From NCBI RefSeq assembly GCF_019802055.1, contig NZ_JAHVHW010000011.1, positions 62,001-126,000 of the forward strand: DNA of 64,000 nucleotides, written 5' to 3'. The stretch comes from Ferrimonas balearica (GTDB lineage Bacteria > Pseudomonadota > Gammaproteobacteria > Enterobacterales > Shewanellaceae). Positions 53,273 through 61,100 of this stretch are shown here, in pieces. Both the position numbers and the translations under genes were made by a program. The notes below the pieces were generated by a model. The model was not told the DNA's origin. It worked only from the letters and a program-made list of their open reading frames with translations, and did no database searches. Every line of letters begins with the position of its first letter. The stretch's first letter is position 1.

Positions 53273-54169
53273 CTAACCCAGCGACAGGAAGAAGGGGATC
53301 AGCACCGGCCCCGCGAGGCTCAGAACAAAGCCACTGACAATGGCGATCGGTACCGTCTGAGGACCGCCGCTCTTTTGAATCACCGGCAGCGTGAAATCCA
53401 TCGCCGTGGCACCACCGTAACCGATGGCGGAAGCGGGGGTTCTGCGCATCATCAGCGGGATCAGAATGACGGCAATCAACTCACGGCACAGGTCGGAAAG
53501 AAACGCGACGGAACCCATGGCGGGGCCGAGCTTGGCGCTGACCAGGGCACCGGAGAGGGAGTACCAGCCGGTGCCAGCGGCAAGCGCTAGGCCATGATGG
53601 GTCGGCAGTTGCCATATCCAGGCGGTGATGGCGCCAGCCAGAAGACTGGTGCCCAGTACCATGGCGGCGATGGCCAGGCCGCGGGGGTTGAGCAGGATCT
53701 GACGCAGGCTCATACCGGACGCGCGTAGCTGGATGCCGATCAGTAATAGCAGCCCCATCAGGATGATGTTCACGCCGGACTCGATGTGGCTGGTGGATTG
53801 CGGGAACAGCAGCCCCAGCAGGAATCCGGCCAGTACGACACCCGCCAATTGCAGTGATTCCACCACCATGGCCAGAGTACGCACCTCGCCCTGCTCCTGC
53901 CCCAGACTCAAGGGCCAGCGTTTATCCACCAGGGGCAGGCCGGCCAGGTTCCCGGCCAGTGTCAGGCCGATCAGGGTGGCTGTTAGGGCGAGGATGCCAC
54001 CGAGCTCGGCGGCCAGGTTCTCCATACTGCCCAGGCCAACGCCCATCAGGCCGAGGATAAGGTAGACGATGGCGGTCAGCGCGCGATCGATCAGCTGCAG
54101 CGTGGGACGGTGGCGCAGGGGGATAAGGTAGCCCAGCACCAATGGGGAGAGGATAACCAGGGTGTCCAC
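53273..54169 (-). CDS. lysO: Lysine exporter LysO (YbjE)
   Basis: A 298-residue membrane protein with about eight helices. The start LVLGYLIPLRHRPTLQLIDRA, the middle VGIQLRASGMSLRQILLNPR, and the end GGATAMDFTLPVIQKSGG follow E. coli LysO (YbjE), an L-lysine and thialysine exporter. LAAGTGWYSLSGALVS and RELIAVILIPLMMRR are further family blocks. The gene is divergent from a thioredoxin-fold gene, with 104 bp between them. Confidence 0.93.
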   Translation of the reverse strand: MDTLVILSPLVLGYLIPLRHRPTLQLIDRALTAIVYLILGLMGVGLGSMENLAAELGGILALTATLIGLTLAGNLAGLPLVDKRWPLSLGQEQGEVRTLAMVVESLQLAGVVLAGFLLGLLFPQSTSHIESGVNIILMGLLLLIGIQLRASGMSLRQILLNPRGLAIAAMVLGTSLLAGAITAWIWQLPTHHGLALAAGTGWYSLSGALVSAKLGPAMGSVAFLSDLCRELIAVILIPLMMRRTPASAIGYGGATAMDFTLPVIQKSGGPQTVPIAIVSGFVLSLAGPVLIPFFLSLG

Positions 54170-54273
54170 GTTCGAGTTCCGGTGAAAAAAGGCGCGGCAA
54201 GGTTATCAAGTTGGTATACCATCCTCAAGCCGGGTATCGGCCTGGTAACACAGTGAAACAAATGAGGTAATCA

Positions 54274-54630
54274 ATGGGAAAGATGGGCGCGGCTTTGCTG
54301 GCAGGGGTGATGTTGCTGGCGTTGATGGGCTTTTCAGTTTACCAACTGGGGGCGGGGAATCGTCTGGCCCAATCCTTTAACGATGCTCATGACAGTGACG
54401 TGGTGATGTACAGCGCGGCCTGGTGCCCGGCGTGTGCGGCGACCCGCGAGTACCTGACTGCCCGGGGGCAGACTTTTGTGGAACTGGATATGGAGAAAAA
54501 CCCGGAAGCGGCCCACGAGTTCGCTCAGTTTGGCGGGCACGGCATCCCTCTGGTTCTGGCCAAAGGGGAGGTGATTCGGGGACACCGTCCATCAGAGCTC
54601 AACCGGATACTGGCTCCGGAGGCACAGTAA
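54274..54630 (+). CDS. Membrane-anchored glutaredoxin/thioredoxin-fold protein
   Basis: A 118-residue protein. A hydrophobic N-terminal segment (about 5-24) anchors or exports a compact glutaredoxin-like domain with the CPAC motif at Cys51-Cys54 (SAAWCPACAATREYL), the helix-capping FVELDMEKN and cis-Pro in GIPLVLAKGEVI. Probably a periplasm-facing thiol oxidoreductase. Partner and pathway unknown. Convergent with the next small gene, 15 bp away. Confidence 0.85.
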   Translation: MGKMGAALLAGVMLLALMGFSVYQLGAGNRLAQSFNDAHDSDVVMYSAAWCPACAATREYLTARGQTFVELDMEKNPEAAHEFAQFGGHGIPLVLAKGEVIRGHRPSELNRILAPEAQ

Positions 54631-54645
54631 TCGATTGCCGCTGAG

Positions 54646-54843
54646 TCAGAACCGGTCTCCCGCCAGGCTCAGCACTTTCACTTCACCCTCCAACACGGCG
54701 ACAATCACTTTGCCGTCGCGGAAGTGCTCCGGCAGACGCACGCGGCCACCCGAATGATTCGGCAGCCCCCGGAGTACGGCCCTCTTCATCACCAGCGACT
54801 CGTCGCCGTCGAAGAACAGCACTGTCACATCCTTTACGTCCAC
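54646..54843 (-). CDS. TIGR02922-like small protein
   Basis: A 65-residue protein with VDVKDVTVLFFDGDESLVMK at the start and GGRVRLPEHFRDGKVIVAVL, resembling the small TIGR02922 family of Shewanella and Colwellia; the match is from memory and moderate. The GTG at 54843 is preferred, with a G-rich ribosome site (AGGGGGGA) six bases upstream; a TTG at 54861 would run through that site. Function unknown. Confidence 0.65.
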   Translation of the reverse strand: MDVKDVTVLFFDGDESLVMKRAVLRGLPNHSGGRVRLPEHFRDGKVIVAVLEGEVKVLSLAGDRF

Positions 54844-55042
54844 TTGATTCCCCCCTGTCAAAATGTCGGCGATACCTGGCCAACAGTTTTAAGCGCAAGC
54901 CATTGTTCCACAACATTACCAACAAAAGCATAACAATATGAGAGATCTGAGAACTTTATCCACAACATGGAAAGGCTTTTCTGTGCCGACAAAGGTTTGA
55001 CGCAGGTTGAGTCCTGTTTGAATTGCGCGCAAAATAGCGCCC

Positions 55043-55062
55043 CCCGCTCAAGCGGGTATAAT
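55043..55062 (+). promoter_or_regulatory. Promoter and palindrome before the DEAD-box helicase gene
   Basis: TATAAT at 55057-55062 is a perfect -10 box. Directly against it lies the palindrome CCCGCT-CA-AGCGGG (55043-55056), which fills part of the spacer and may be a repressor site. No clear -35 box. The transcript leader would be short. Confidence 0.5.
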
Positions 55063-55096
55063 TGCCCCCTAACCATTCAATTCCCTGGAGTCTGTC

Positions 55097-56428
55097 TTGC
55101 AGTTTTCCCAGCTGGCGCTGGATAAGCGTCTGTTAGCTACCGTTGAGCACCTGGGCTTCAATGAGGCCACCGAGATTCAGCAAAAAGCGATCCCCGCCGC
55201 CATGGCCGGAAAGGATCTGCTCGCCAGCTCTCGAACCGGCTCCGGTAAAACTCTGGCGTTTCTGTTGCCAGCGATGCAGCGCCTGATCCGCAACAAGCCG
55301 CTGTCCAAGCGTGACCCGCGGGTGGTGATTCTGGCGCCGACCCGGGAGTTGGCTAAGCAGGTGTATGGTCAACTGCGTCTGGTGGTGGCCAATACCAGCT
55401 TTAAATCCCTGCTGATCCTGGGGGGCGAGGACTTCAACCAGCAGAGCAAGGCGCTGGCCCGTGACCCCCATTTTGTGGTGGCGACCCCCGGCCGATTGGC
55501 AGACCATCTGGAGCATGGCCACCTCTACCTGCACGGTCTGGAACTGCTGATTCTGGATGAAGCGGACCGCATGCTGGACCTGGGCTTTGCCAGCCAGTTG
55601 CAGGCGATTCACAAGGCGGCGGATCACCGTAAGCGCCAGACCCTGATGTTCTCCGCTACCCTGGACCACGCGGCGGTGAACGAGTTTGGCGCAGATCTGC
55701 TGAACGACGCGATACGGATCCGCATCGATTCCGAAGCGGAGATCCACAGTGACATCCATCATCGGATGCTGTTTTCCGACCACTTGGACCATAAAGAGGC
55801 CCAGCTCAAAGCGCTGCTGGAGAAGCAGGATATCAACCAGTTGATCCTCTTTACCGCAACCCGTTCTGACACGGACCGCCTGGCAAACCTGCTGAGCGAG
55901 TGGGGACATACCACGCTGGCGTTGTCCGGTGAACTGAACCAGGCAGCCCGTAACCAGATTATGCAGGACTTTGCCGCGGGCAAAGCCAAGGTGCTGATCA
56001 CCACCGATGTGGCCAGCCGTGGCTTGGACATTCCGCGGGTCTCTCACGTGGTTAATTTCGATCTGCCTAAGCACCCGGAAGAGTATGTGCACCGTATTGG
56101 CCGTACCGGTCGTGCCGGTGCCAAAGGCGATGCCTTCTCTCTGGTCGGTCCGAAAGATTGGGCCAGCTTTAAGAAGCTGGAAGCGTTTCTGAACCATCCT
56201 CTGGCTTTTGAAGCCATTGAGGGGCTGGAGGCCAAATTCAAAGGCCTGGCAGAGAAGCCCAAGCGCGGCCCGGCCCAATCCAAGAAGCCGACCAGCGCGA
56301 AGAAAGCCGCGGCTCCGAAGAAGCGGGCGCCGAAGAAGGTGAAGCGCCCGGTCGGGGGCTTACGGGACATTGGCGACGCGCCCATGATGATCAAGAAGAA
56401 ACCGGTTGAACCCGTGGACGACGAATGA
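55097..56428 (+). CDS. DEAD-box RNA helicase
   Basis: A 443-residue ATP-dependent RNA helicase of the SrmB/RhlE-like group. Motifs: SSRTGSGKT near 43-51, PTRELAKQV, DEAD near 154-157, SAT in FSATLD, and HRIGRTGRAG. The C-terminal 55 residues are a Lys/Pro/Ala-rich basic tail for RNA contact. The start is TTG, with TGGAG ten bases upstream and no ATG that fits the family N-terminus (QFSQLALDKRLLATVEHLGF); a rare start can reduce translation. Terminator and element copy 3 follow. Confidence 0.9.
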   Translation: MQFSQLALDKRLLATVEHLGFNEATEIQQKAIPAAMAGKDLLASSRTGSGKTLAFLLPAMQRLIRNKPLSKRDPRVVILAPTRELAKQVYGQLRLVVANTSFKSLLILGGEDFNQQSKALARDPHFVVATPGRLADHLEHGHLYLHGLELLILDEADRMLDLGFASQLQAIHKAADHRKRQTLMFSATLDHAAVNEFGADLLNDAIRIRIDSEAEIHSDIHHRMLFSDHLDHKEAQLKALLEKQDINQLILFTATRSDTDRLANLLSEWGHTTLALSGELNQAARNQIMQDFAAGKAKVLITTDVASRGLDIPRVSHVVNFDLPKHPEEYVHRIGRTGRAGAKGDAFSLVGPKDWASFKKLEAFLNHPLAFEAIEGLEAKFKGLAEKPKRGPAQSKKPTSAKKAAAPKKRAPKKVKRPVGGLRDIGDAPMMIKKKPVEPVDDE

Positions 56429-56432
56429 TCAG

Positions 56433-56460
56433 AAGGCCGCTCTCAGGAGCGGCCTTTTTT
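56433..56460 (+). terminator. Terminator after the DEAD-box helicase gene
   Basis: Stem GGCCGCTC/GAGCGGCC with a TCAG loop and six T residues; element copy 3 begins six bases later. Confidence 0.92.
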
Positions 56461-56465
56461 GTTGT

Positions 56466-56636
56466 CAGTCTTAAACCCGCTCCTATGTAACGGGTCATCG
56501 TTTCCTCGGGTTCTGCCCCTGGAGTTGGGATTTCTAAATATTTTCGCGTACATATGCCTGTGGCATCCCCAAAAACAAAGTTGCCCCCTGATAAAGGGGC
56601 TAATCAAAGCCACCTGCAAAGCAGGTGGATATTTAC
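56466..56636 (+). mobile_element. Hairpin-ended element, copy 3 (about 171 bp)
   Basis: Shortest copy. The left end CAGTCTTAAAC matches, but the left hairpin is altered (CCCGCTCCTATGTAACGGG). The copy follows the others to CGCGTA near 56550, then skips to the right-end region CATATGCCTGTGGCATCCCC. The AGCCCC-type hairpin is partly kept (GCCCC..GGGGC) and the right hairpin is perfect (CCACCTGC-AAA-GCAGGTGG) ending ATATTTAC. It sits between the helicase and hydrolase genes, filling most of a 287-bp gap. Confidence 0.65.
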
Positions 56637-56715
56637 CTCTTTTCCCCCAGATAACCGATCCTTGTAAGAGGCGCGCCGGACCGGGCGCCCAACACGCGTG
56701 TGGAGCGGAGGTGAG

Positions 56716-57477
56716 ATGAAAGAGGCCCTGATAAGCTGGCTGGCGATGGCAGCGGTGGTCTATATCGGCCTCTGTCTGATGCTGACCCTGAATCAGCGCC
56801 GCCTTATCTACTACCCCTCCGCGCCGGTGACCGCTCCGGAGGAGCAGCGCCGAATCACCACCCCCTCTGGTGAGATGGTGGTGGAGGTGGCCAACCCCGG
56901 CCAGGCCCACGCGGTGTTCTATTTTGGCGGCAATGCAGAGTCGGTCATCTATGGCAAAGCTGCGCTGGCAAGATCGCTGCCGGGGTGCACCCTCTATCTG
57001 GTGAACTATCCCGGCTATGGTGGCAGCGAAGGGACACCTGAGGAGTCCGCCATCCATTCGGCGGCACTGGCGATCTATGATGCGCTCGCTCCCGGGCATC
57101 AGACGGCCAGCGCCATCGGGCGCAGCTTGGGGGGATCGGTGGCGATCCAACTGGCTCACCAGCGCCCGCTGTCCCGGTTGGCGCTCCTTACCCCCTTTGA
57201 CAGCATGGTGGCCCTGGCCCGTCATCACTACCCGTTTTTCCCGGTGTCCTGGTTGCTCAGAGAGCGGTACGAGATTGTGCCGATGGCCTCGGCGCTGCAC
57301 TTGCCCACCCTGGTGGTGCTGGCGGAGGCGGATCGGGTCGTACCGCGAGCGCGCAGCGAGGCGTTGATTGAAGTGCTGGATGAACCGCAAGTGGTGATTT
57401 TGCCCGGTAACCATAACCGTTTGGCGCCAAATGCATCCCTTGCCGCCTTTTTCAGCCCTTTATGTGGTGCGCTTTGA
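56716..57477 (+). CDS. Alpha/beta hydrolase with N-terminal membrane helix
   Basis: A 253-residue predicted serine hydrolase of the YfhR/BEM46 type. An N-terminal helix (about 7-25) anchors it. Features: RRLIYYPSAPV, the oxyanion loop FYFGGNAESV, the nucleophile elbow GRSLGG with Ser near residue 136, and a His near the end in PGNHNRLAPN. The ATG at 56716 has GGAGGTG upstream. Substrate unknown. Confidence 0.87.
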   Translation: MKEALISWLAMAAVVYIGLCLMLTLNQRRLIYYPSAPVTAPEEQRRITTPSGEMVVEVANPGQAHAVFYFGGNAESVIYGKAALARSLPGCTLYLVNYPGYGGSEGTPEESAIHSAALAIYDALAPGHQTASAIGRSLGGSVAIQLAHQRPLSRLALLTPFDSMVALARHHYPFFPVSWLLRERYEIVPMASALHLPTLVVLAEADRVVPRARSEALIEVLDEPQVVILPGNHNRLAPNASLAAFFSPLCGAL

Positions 57478-57519
57478 TAGAGTCCCGCTTCTGTCCTGAG
57501 GAAGTGGTCGAGGTTAGGG

Positions 57520-58323
57520 ATGTTGGTTTTAGCAAAGGTCGGCGCAGCAGTGCTGGCGGTGGTCGGGTTGGCCTGGTTGGCGGAAAAGGTGGGGCCGCGA
57601 TGGGCCGGCGTGTTGTCGGGCTTTCCCCTGGGAACCGCCATTGTGCTGCTGTTCTACGGGCTGGAGCAGGGCGCGGATTTTGCCGCTCAGGCTGCCCCCT
57701 ATGGCTTGCTGGGACTGGCTGCCACCACCGGTTTTGCCTTGACCTATACCCTCAGCGCCGCCCGCTTTGGTCGGCGCAGCCTCTGGCCCATGGTGCTGGC
57801 GCTGACCGCTCTGATGACACTGGCGACCGTGATGCAAGCGACCCCCTCCATTGGTTGGTGGGGAGCCCTGGTGGCACTGGCGGCGGCCGCTCTCGCAATC
57901 CTGTTGACCCGACGTATGCCGGACCCGCCCTTTGTGGCGGTGCGTTCCGGTTGGGGGCTGGTTTGGGCCCGCGCAGCCATGGCGGCCACGCTGGTGGTGG
58001 CCATTACCGCGATAGCTGACATGGTGCCGCCCGCCTGGGCCGGGGTGATGGCGTCTTTCCCCATCACTCTGTTTCCGCTGATGTTGCTGCTGCAGATCAG
58101 CTACGGCACGGCACCGGTACAAACCGTATCCAAGCACTACCCCTATGGTGCGGGCAGTCTGGTGGTCTACACCCTGGCGGTGGGACAGAGCTATCCCAAG
58201 CTGGGCATCGGACTGGGTACCCTGGCGTCATTCTCGATGGCGGGCCTCTATCTGCTGGGGTACTGGTGGTGGAGTCAACGCGCCTCCACCGAAGTGAACC
58301 GTTCCACCTCTAAGGCTCGTTAA
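57520..58323 (+). CDS. Integral membrane protein with internal duplication
   Basis: A 267-residue membrane protein with about eight helices. The two halves share a motif: WAGVLSGFPLGTAIVLLFYG in the first and WAGVMASFPITLFPLMLLLQ in the second, suggesting duplication of a four-helix unit that looks somewhat like GlpM. No function known. It follows the hydrolase gene 42 bp away and converges with the tetR gene, whose stop overlaps its own. Confidence 0.75.
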   Translation: MLVLAKVGAAVLAVVGLAWLAEKVGPRWAGVLSGFPLGTAIVLLFYGLEQGADFAAQAAPYGLLGLAATTGFALTYTLSAARFGRRSLWPMVLALTALMTLATVMQATPSIGWWGALVALAAAALAILLTRRMPDPPFVAVRSGWGLVWARAAMAATLVVAITAIADMVPPAWAGVMASFPITLFPLMLLLQISYGTAPVQTVSKHYPYGAGSLVVYTLAVGQSYPKLGIGLGTLASFSMAGLYLLGYWWWSQRASTEVNRSTSKAR

Positions 58324-58871
58324 GCCTCGGCCGCTTCCCGCTCCAATGCCCGCATCCAGAAGCTCAGGGGCCCGTCCAGCAGCTCGATGGTCAGGGCGCC
58401 CTGACTGCCTTGCATTGCCAGGGCGTAGCCATGCAGGTAGTCCACCAGCAGGTCCCGGCTTTGGTTCAGCGTTTCCTGCGGCAGAACCAGGGGACGCAAG
58501 GCGCGCTCATATCGCTCAATAAACACCTGCGCGGGACCTGTGCCCGTCATCGACAGCAGGGTTTCCAACAGGCCCGGATGGGTGCTCAGCAGCGTCAAAT
58601 AGCTTTGGCTGAGCGCCACGATCTCTGCCCGCCAATCTTCGCCCTGTGGGTTATGGATCGCCTCTATCAGGGAGAGGCAGACCGCTTCCAGCAAAGCGGA
58701 CTTGTTACGGAAGTAGTGGTAGATCGCCATCGGGTCCACCTCCAGTTCCGCACTTAATGCCCGGATACTCGGGATTTTTCCCGTTTTCACCTGCATCGCC
58801 TTGGCACATTCGACGATGCGCTCCGCGCTGAGTTGACTCGGCCGTCCGCGTTTTCCTGTCTTGACACTCAT
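58320..58871 (-). CDS. TetR-family transcriptional regulator
   Basis: A 183-residue repressor. The TetR DNA-binding domain is at about 10-60 with IPSIRALSAELEVDPMAIYHYFRNKSALLEAV. The C-terminal ligand domain is not distinctive. It is divergent from the DHFR-like gene, and a 13-bp perfect palindrome lies in the 98-bp spacer. Probably it controls itself and that gene. Confidence 0.9.
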   Translation of the reverse strand: MSVKTGKRGRPSQLSAERIVECAKAMQVKTGKIPSIRALSAELEVDPMAIYHYFRNKSALLEAVCLSLIEAIHNPQGEDWRAEIVALSQSYLTLLSTHPGLLETLLSMTGTGPAQVFIERYERALRPLVLPQETLNQSRDLLVDYLHGYALAMQGSQGALTIELLDGPLSFWMRALEREAAEA

Positions 58872-58898
58872 GGGTATGGCTCGCTACGATTTAAAAAC

Positions 58899-58911
58899 TC
58901 TACGGCGTAGA
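58899..58911. promoter_or_regulatory. Palindromic operator between tetR and DHFR-like gene
   Basis: TCTACG-G-CGTAGA, a perfect 13-bp palindrome 28 bp before the tetR start and about 59 bp before the divergent gene. A good candidate for TetR binding. Confidence 0.55.
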
Positions 58912-58969
58912 ATAATTCGCTTTCTGGTTTGGAACAAGGTCGGGGCCATGACATCCCACGGGAGAACCC

Positions 58970-59518
58970 ATGAGTAATATCGTCTATATCGCCACCAGTC
59001 TGGATGGCTACATCGCCGACAAGGATGGGGGCGTGGATTGGTTGCACAGCATTCCCAACCCGGAGGGGAATGACTTTGGCTTTGCCGAGTTTCTGGCTGG
59101 TATCGATGCCCTAGTGATGGGGCGGAATACCTATGAAGCCATACTGGCTTTTGACCTGGATCTGGAGCGTCAATGGCCCTATCCGAAGCCCGTGTATGTG
59201 GTCAGTACCTCGGCGGTTGGTGTGCCATCTGCCCTTGAGGGCAAGGTGTTCCCTTTGCAACCTGGCAGTCCCGGAGCATTGGTTTCGCAACTGGCGGAAC
59301 AGGGCCATCAACGGCTTTACATTGATGGTGGCAAGACCATCCAGGGTTTTATGGAGGAGGGGTTGGTCGATGAGATGATCATCACCCAGATCCCCATTGT
59401 GCTGGGGGGTGGCATGCCGCTGTTTGGAGAGCTGGCTGAACCGCAGGCCTTTGAACTGGTAAGCAGCGAAGTGCTGCTGGGGGCCATGGTCAAAAACCAC
59501 TATCGCCGCCGTCGTTAA
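58970..59518 (+). CDS. Dihydrofolate reductase-family (RibD C-terminal-like) protein
   Basis: A 182-residue protein of the DHFR/RibD-C superfamily: MSNIVYIATSLDGYIADKDG at the start, then MGRNTYEAIL, YIDGGKTIQGFMEEGLVDEM and PIVLGGGMPLFGEL. Expected to be an NADPH-dependent reductase, but these stand-alone members have unknown substrates. Control by the divergent tetR gene is inferred from the shared palindrome. Confidence 0.9.
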   Translation: MSNIVYIATSLDGYIADKDGGVDWLHSIPNPEGNDFGFAEFLAGIDALVMGRNTYEAILAFDLDLERQWPYPKPVYVVSTSAVGVPSALEGKVFPLQPGSPGALVSQLAEQGHQRLYIDGGKTIQGFMEEGLVDEMIITQIPIVLGGGMPLFGELAEPQAFELVSSEVLLGAMVKNHYRRRR

Positions 59519-59523
59519 GGGGC

Positions 59524-59553
59524 AAAAAAAACCGCGCCGTAGCGCGGTTTTTT
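59524..59553. terminator. Bidirectional terminator between DHFR-like gene and yiaD
   Basis: AAAAAAACCGCGC-CGTA-GCGCGGTTTTTT, symmetrical for both convergent transcripts. Confidence 0.93.
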
Positions 59554-59557
59554 GTTA

Positions 59558-60214
59558 TCAGGTGCGGGGGGTGAGAACGATCTCTACCCGGCGGTTTTCC
59601 GCCCGACCCGTTTCGCTCTGGTTGCTGGCGATGGGCTGATCCGGACCGGCACCGTAGATGCTCATGCGGGTGGCGCTGACGCTCTGGCGCAGCAGCTCAC
59701 CGGCAACGGATTCGGCACGCTCTTTGGAGAGGCGCATGTTGAGATCACGGCCACCGGTGCTGTCGGTGTGGCCGGTGATGGCCATGTTGGTCTGGTCAAA
59801 CTCGCTGACTACCATGGCAACGCCAGAGAGGGCATTGATCGCCTGCAGACGCAGTTTGCTGCTGCCGACATCGAAGGTCAGGCTGTTGGGCATCACCAGC
59901 TGAATGTGGTCGCCATCGCGCTTTACGGAAACGCCGGTACCCGCCAGTTTCTCGCGCAGGGCAGCTTCCTGACGGTCCATGTAGTGGCCAATGCCACCAC
60001 CCAGTGCGGCGCCGGAAGCGGCACCAATCAGAATGCCCTTTCCACGATCGCTCTTGGAGGAGCTGGCGGCGCCAATCAGCGCGCCGCTTACTGCGCCGAT
60101 AACGGCACCGGAGGTGGCGTTAGAGGTTTTCTGTTCGCCAGTGTAGGGATCAGTGCTGGCACAGCCGCCCAAAAACAGGGTGGCGACCAGGGCAGAGATC
60201 AGGGGAGTGCGCAT
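59558..60214 (-). CDS. yiaD: OmpA-family outer-membrane lipoprotein (YiaD-like)
   Basis: A 218-residue lipoprotein: lipobox LGGC (Cys18), a glycine-zipper region (GAVIGAVSGALIGAA, GILIGAASGAALGGGIGHY, about 35-80), then an OmpA-like peptidoglycan-binding domain with ITGHTDSTGGRDLNMRLS and AENRRVEIVLTP. E. coli YiaD has this same layout. The glycine zipper suggests interaction with membranes or multimer formation; the OmpA domain binds the wall. Confidence 0.93.
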   Translation of the reverse strand: MRTPLISALVATLFLGGCASTDPYTGEQKTSNATSGAVIGAVSGALIGAASSSKSDRGKGILIGAASGAALGGGIGHYMDRQEAALREKLAGTGVSVKRDGDHIQLVMPNSLTFDVGSSKLRLQAINALSGVAMVVSEFDQTNMAITGHTDSTGGRDLNMRLSKERAESVAGELLRQSVSATRMSIYGAGPDQPIASNQSETGRAENRRVEIVLTPRT

Positions 60215-60311
60215 CGAGACCTCTCCTTAGGATGCAAATAAACACAAAAATTGGTCACAGTCTGCCAGCCGAAGCCTGAACTGACCATGACTAATGACGG
60301 AATAGGGACAA

Positions 60312-60335
60312 TAAAAAGGGCGTCAGATGACGCCC
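60312..60335 (-). terminator. rraB: Terminator after rraB
   Basis: Read on the minus strand: GGGCGTCA-TC-TGACGCCC followed by TTTTTAT. It separates rraB from yiaD. Confidence 0.85.
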
Positions 60336-60352
60336 TTAGCCAAAGCTGAACC

Positions 60353-60694
60353 TTATTCGTCTTCCTCTTCGGGTTCAAGCATGCCCCAGCCGTCGGTTTT
60401 GCCCTTAAAGGGTTTGGACAGCTCGGCCAGGCGGTTTTCGATGGCAGTAATGGCGTCGTACTCCGGCACCATCTCCTGCTGAAGACGCAGCTCCCACTGG
60501 CTGGTTTCTTCAGCCAGGTTGAGGAAAATGCCGGCGCCGGGGAAGGCTTCAGCCACGGCGTCAGCCGCCAGTTGGCCCTGCTTCTCGCTGCCAAAAATGA
60601 CATAGAAGTCGAGCATGTAGGACTGGGACAGATCGATGCCTTCGCCCTGCATCAGGGCTAGCAGCTCGCCATTGGCGTCATTGGGAAAGGCCAT
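60353..60694 (-). CDS. rraB: RNase E regulator RraB-like protein
   Basis: A 113-residue acidic protein matching the RraB family pattern (SQSYMLDFYVIFGSEKQGQL, YDAITAIENRLAELSKPF, DGWGMLEPEEEDE). RraB binds RNase E and changes degradosome make-up. It is shorter than E. coli RraB and similarity is partial, so the name is likely but not certain. It is only 10 bp from the upstream S4-domain gene and forms an operon with it. Confidence 0.8.
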   Translation of the reverse strand: MAFPNDANGELLALMQGEGIDLSQSYMLDFYVIFGSEKQGQLAADAVAEAFPGAGIFLNLAEETSQWELRLQQEMVPEYDAITAIENRLAELSKPFKGKTDGWGMLEPEEEDE

Positions 60695-60704
60695 GAGGGG
60701 TTCC

Positions 60705-61010
60705 TTAAAATTTCAAACTGGGGCGGCGCTTCGGCTTAGCCGGCTTGGCCGGTTTGTCGCTGGCAGCGGGGGTGGGAGCCGGTTGGCTGCTGGCCTGAAT
60801 CAGTACGGCTTCTTCACCAAAAATGACGTTGTCGCCGGGAACAAGTTTGCGGCGCTTGCGGGTTTCCACTTCGTGGTTGACCAGCACTTCACCTTCGGCG
60901 ATCAGCATCTTGGCGTCACTGCCAGAGCCGACCCAACCTTCGATTTTGAGCACTTTGTACAGCTCGATGAATTCGTCACCGGGATGGAGTTCCAGTACGG
61001 ACGTGGACAT
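60705..61010 (-). CDS. ybcJ: S4-domain RNA-binding protein (YbcJ-like)
   Basis: A 101-residue protein. Residues about 10-70 form an S4 RNA-binding fold closely patterned on E. coli YbcJ: IELYKVLKIEGWVGSGSDAK, then GEVLVNHEVETRKRRKLVPG. Unlike YbcJ (about 70 residues) it has a 30-residue Pro/Ala/Lys tail. It comes directly before rraB, linking two RNA-related genes. Confidence 0.88.
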   Translation of the reverse strand: MSTSVLELHPGDEFIELYKVLKIEGWVGSGSDAKMLIAEGEVLVNHEVETRKRRKLVPGDNVIFGEEAVLIQASSQPAPTPAASDKPAKPAKPKRRPSLKF

Positions 61011-61100
61011 AACAGCGCTCTCAAAGACAGTCAGTTGGCCGGATTATAGCGAGTTTTCTGCCCCCGTTCGAAGGGGAAAGTGGGCTTTGTCCCCTGTGGC

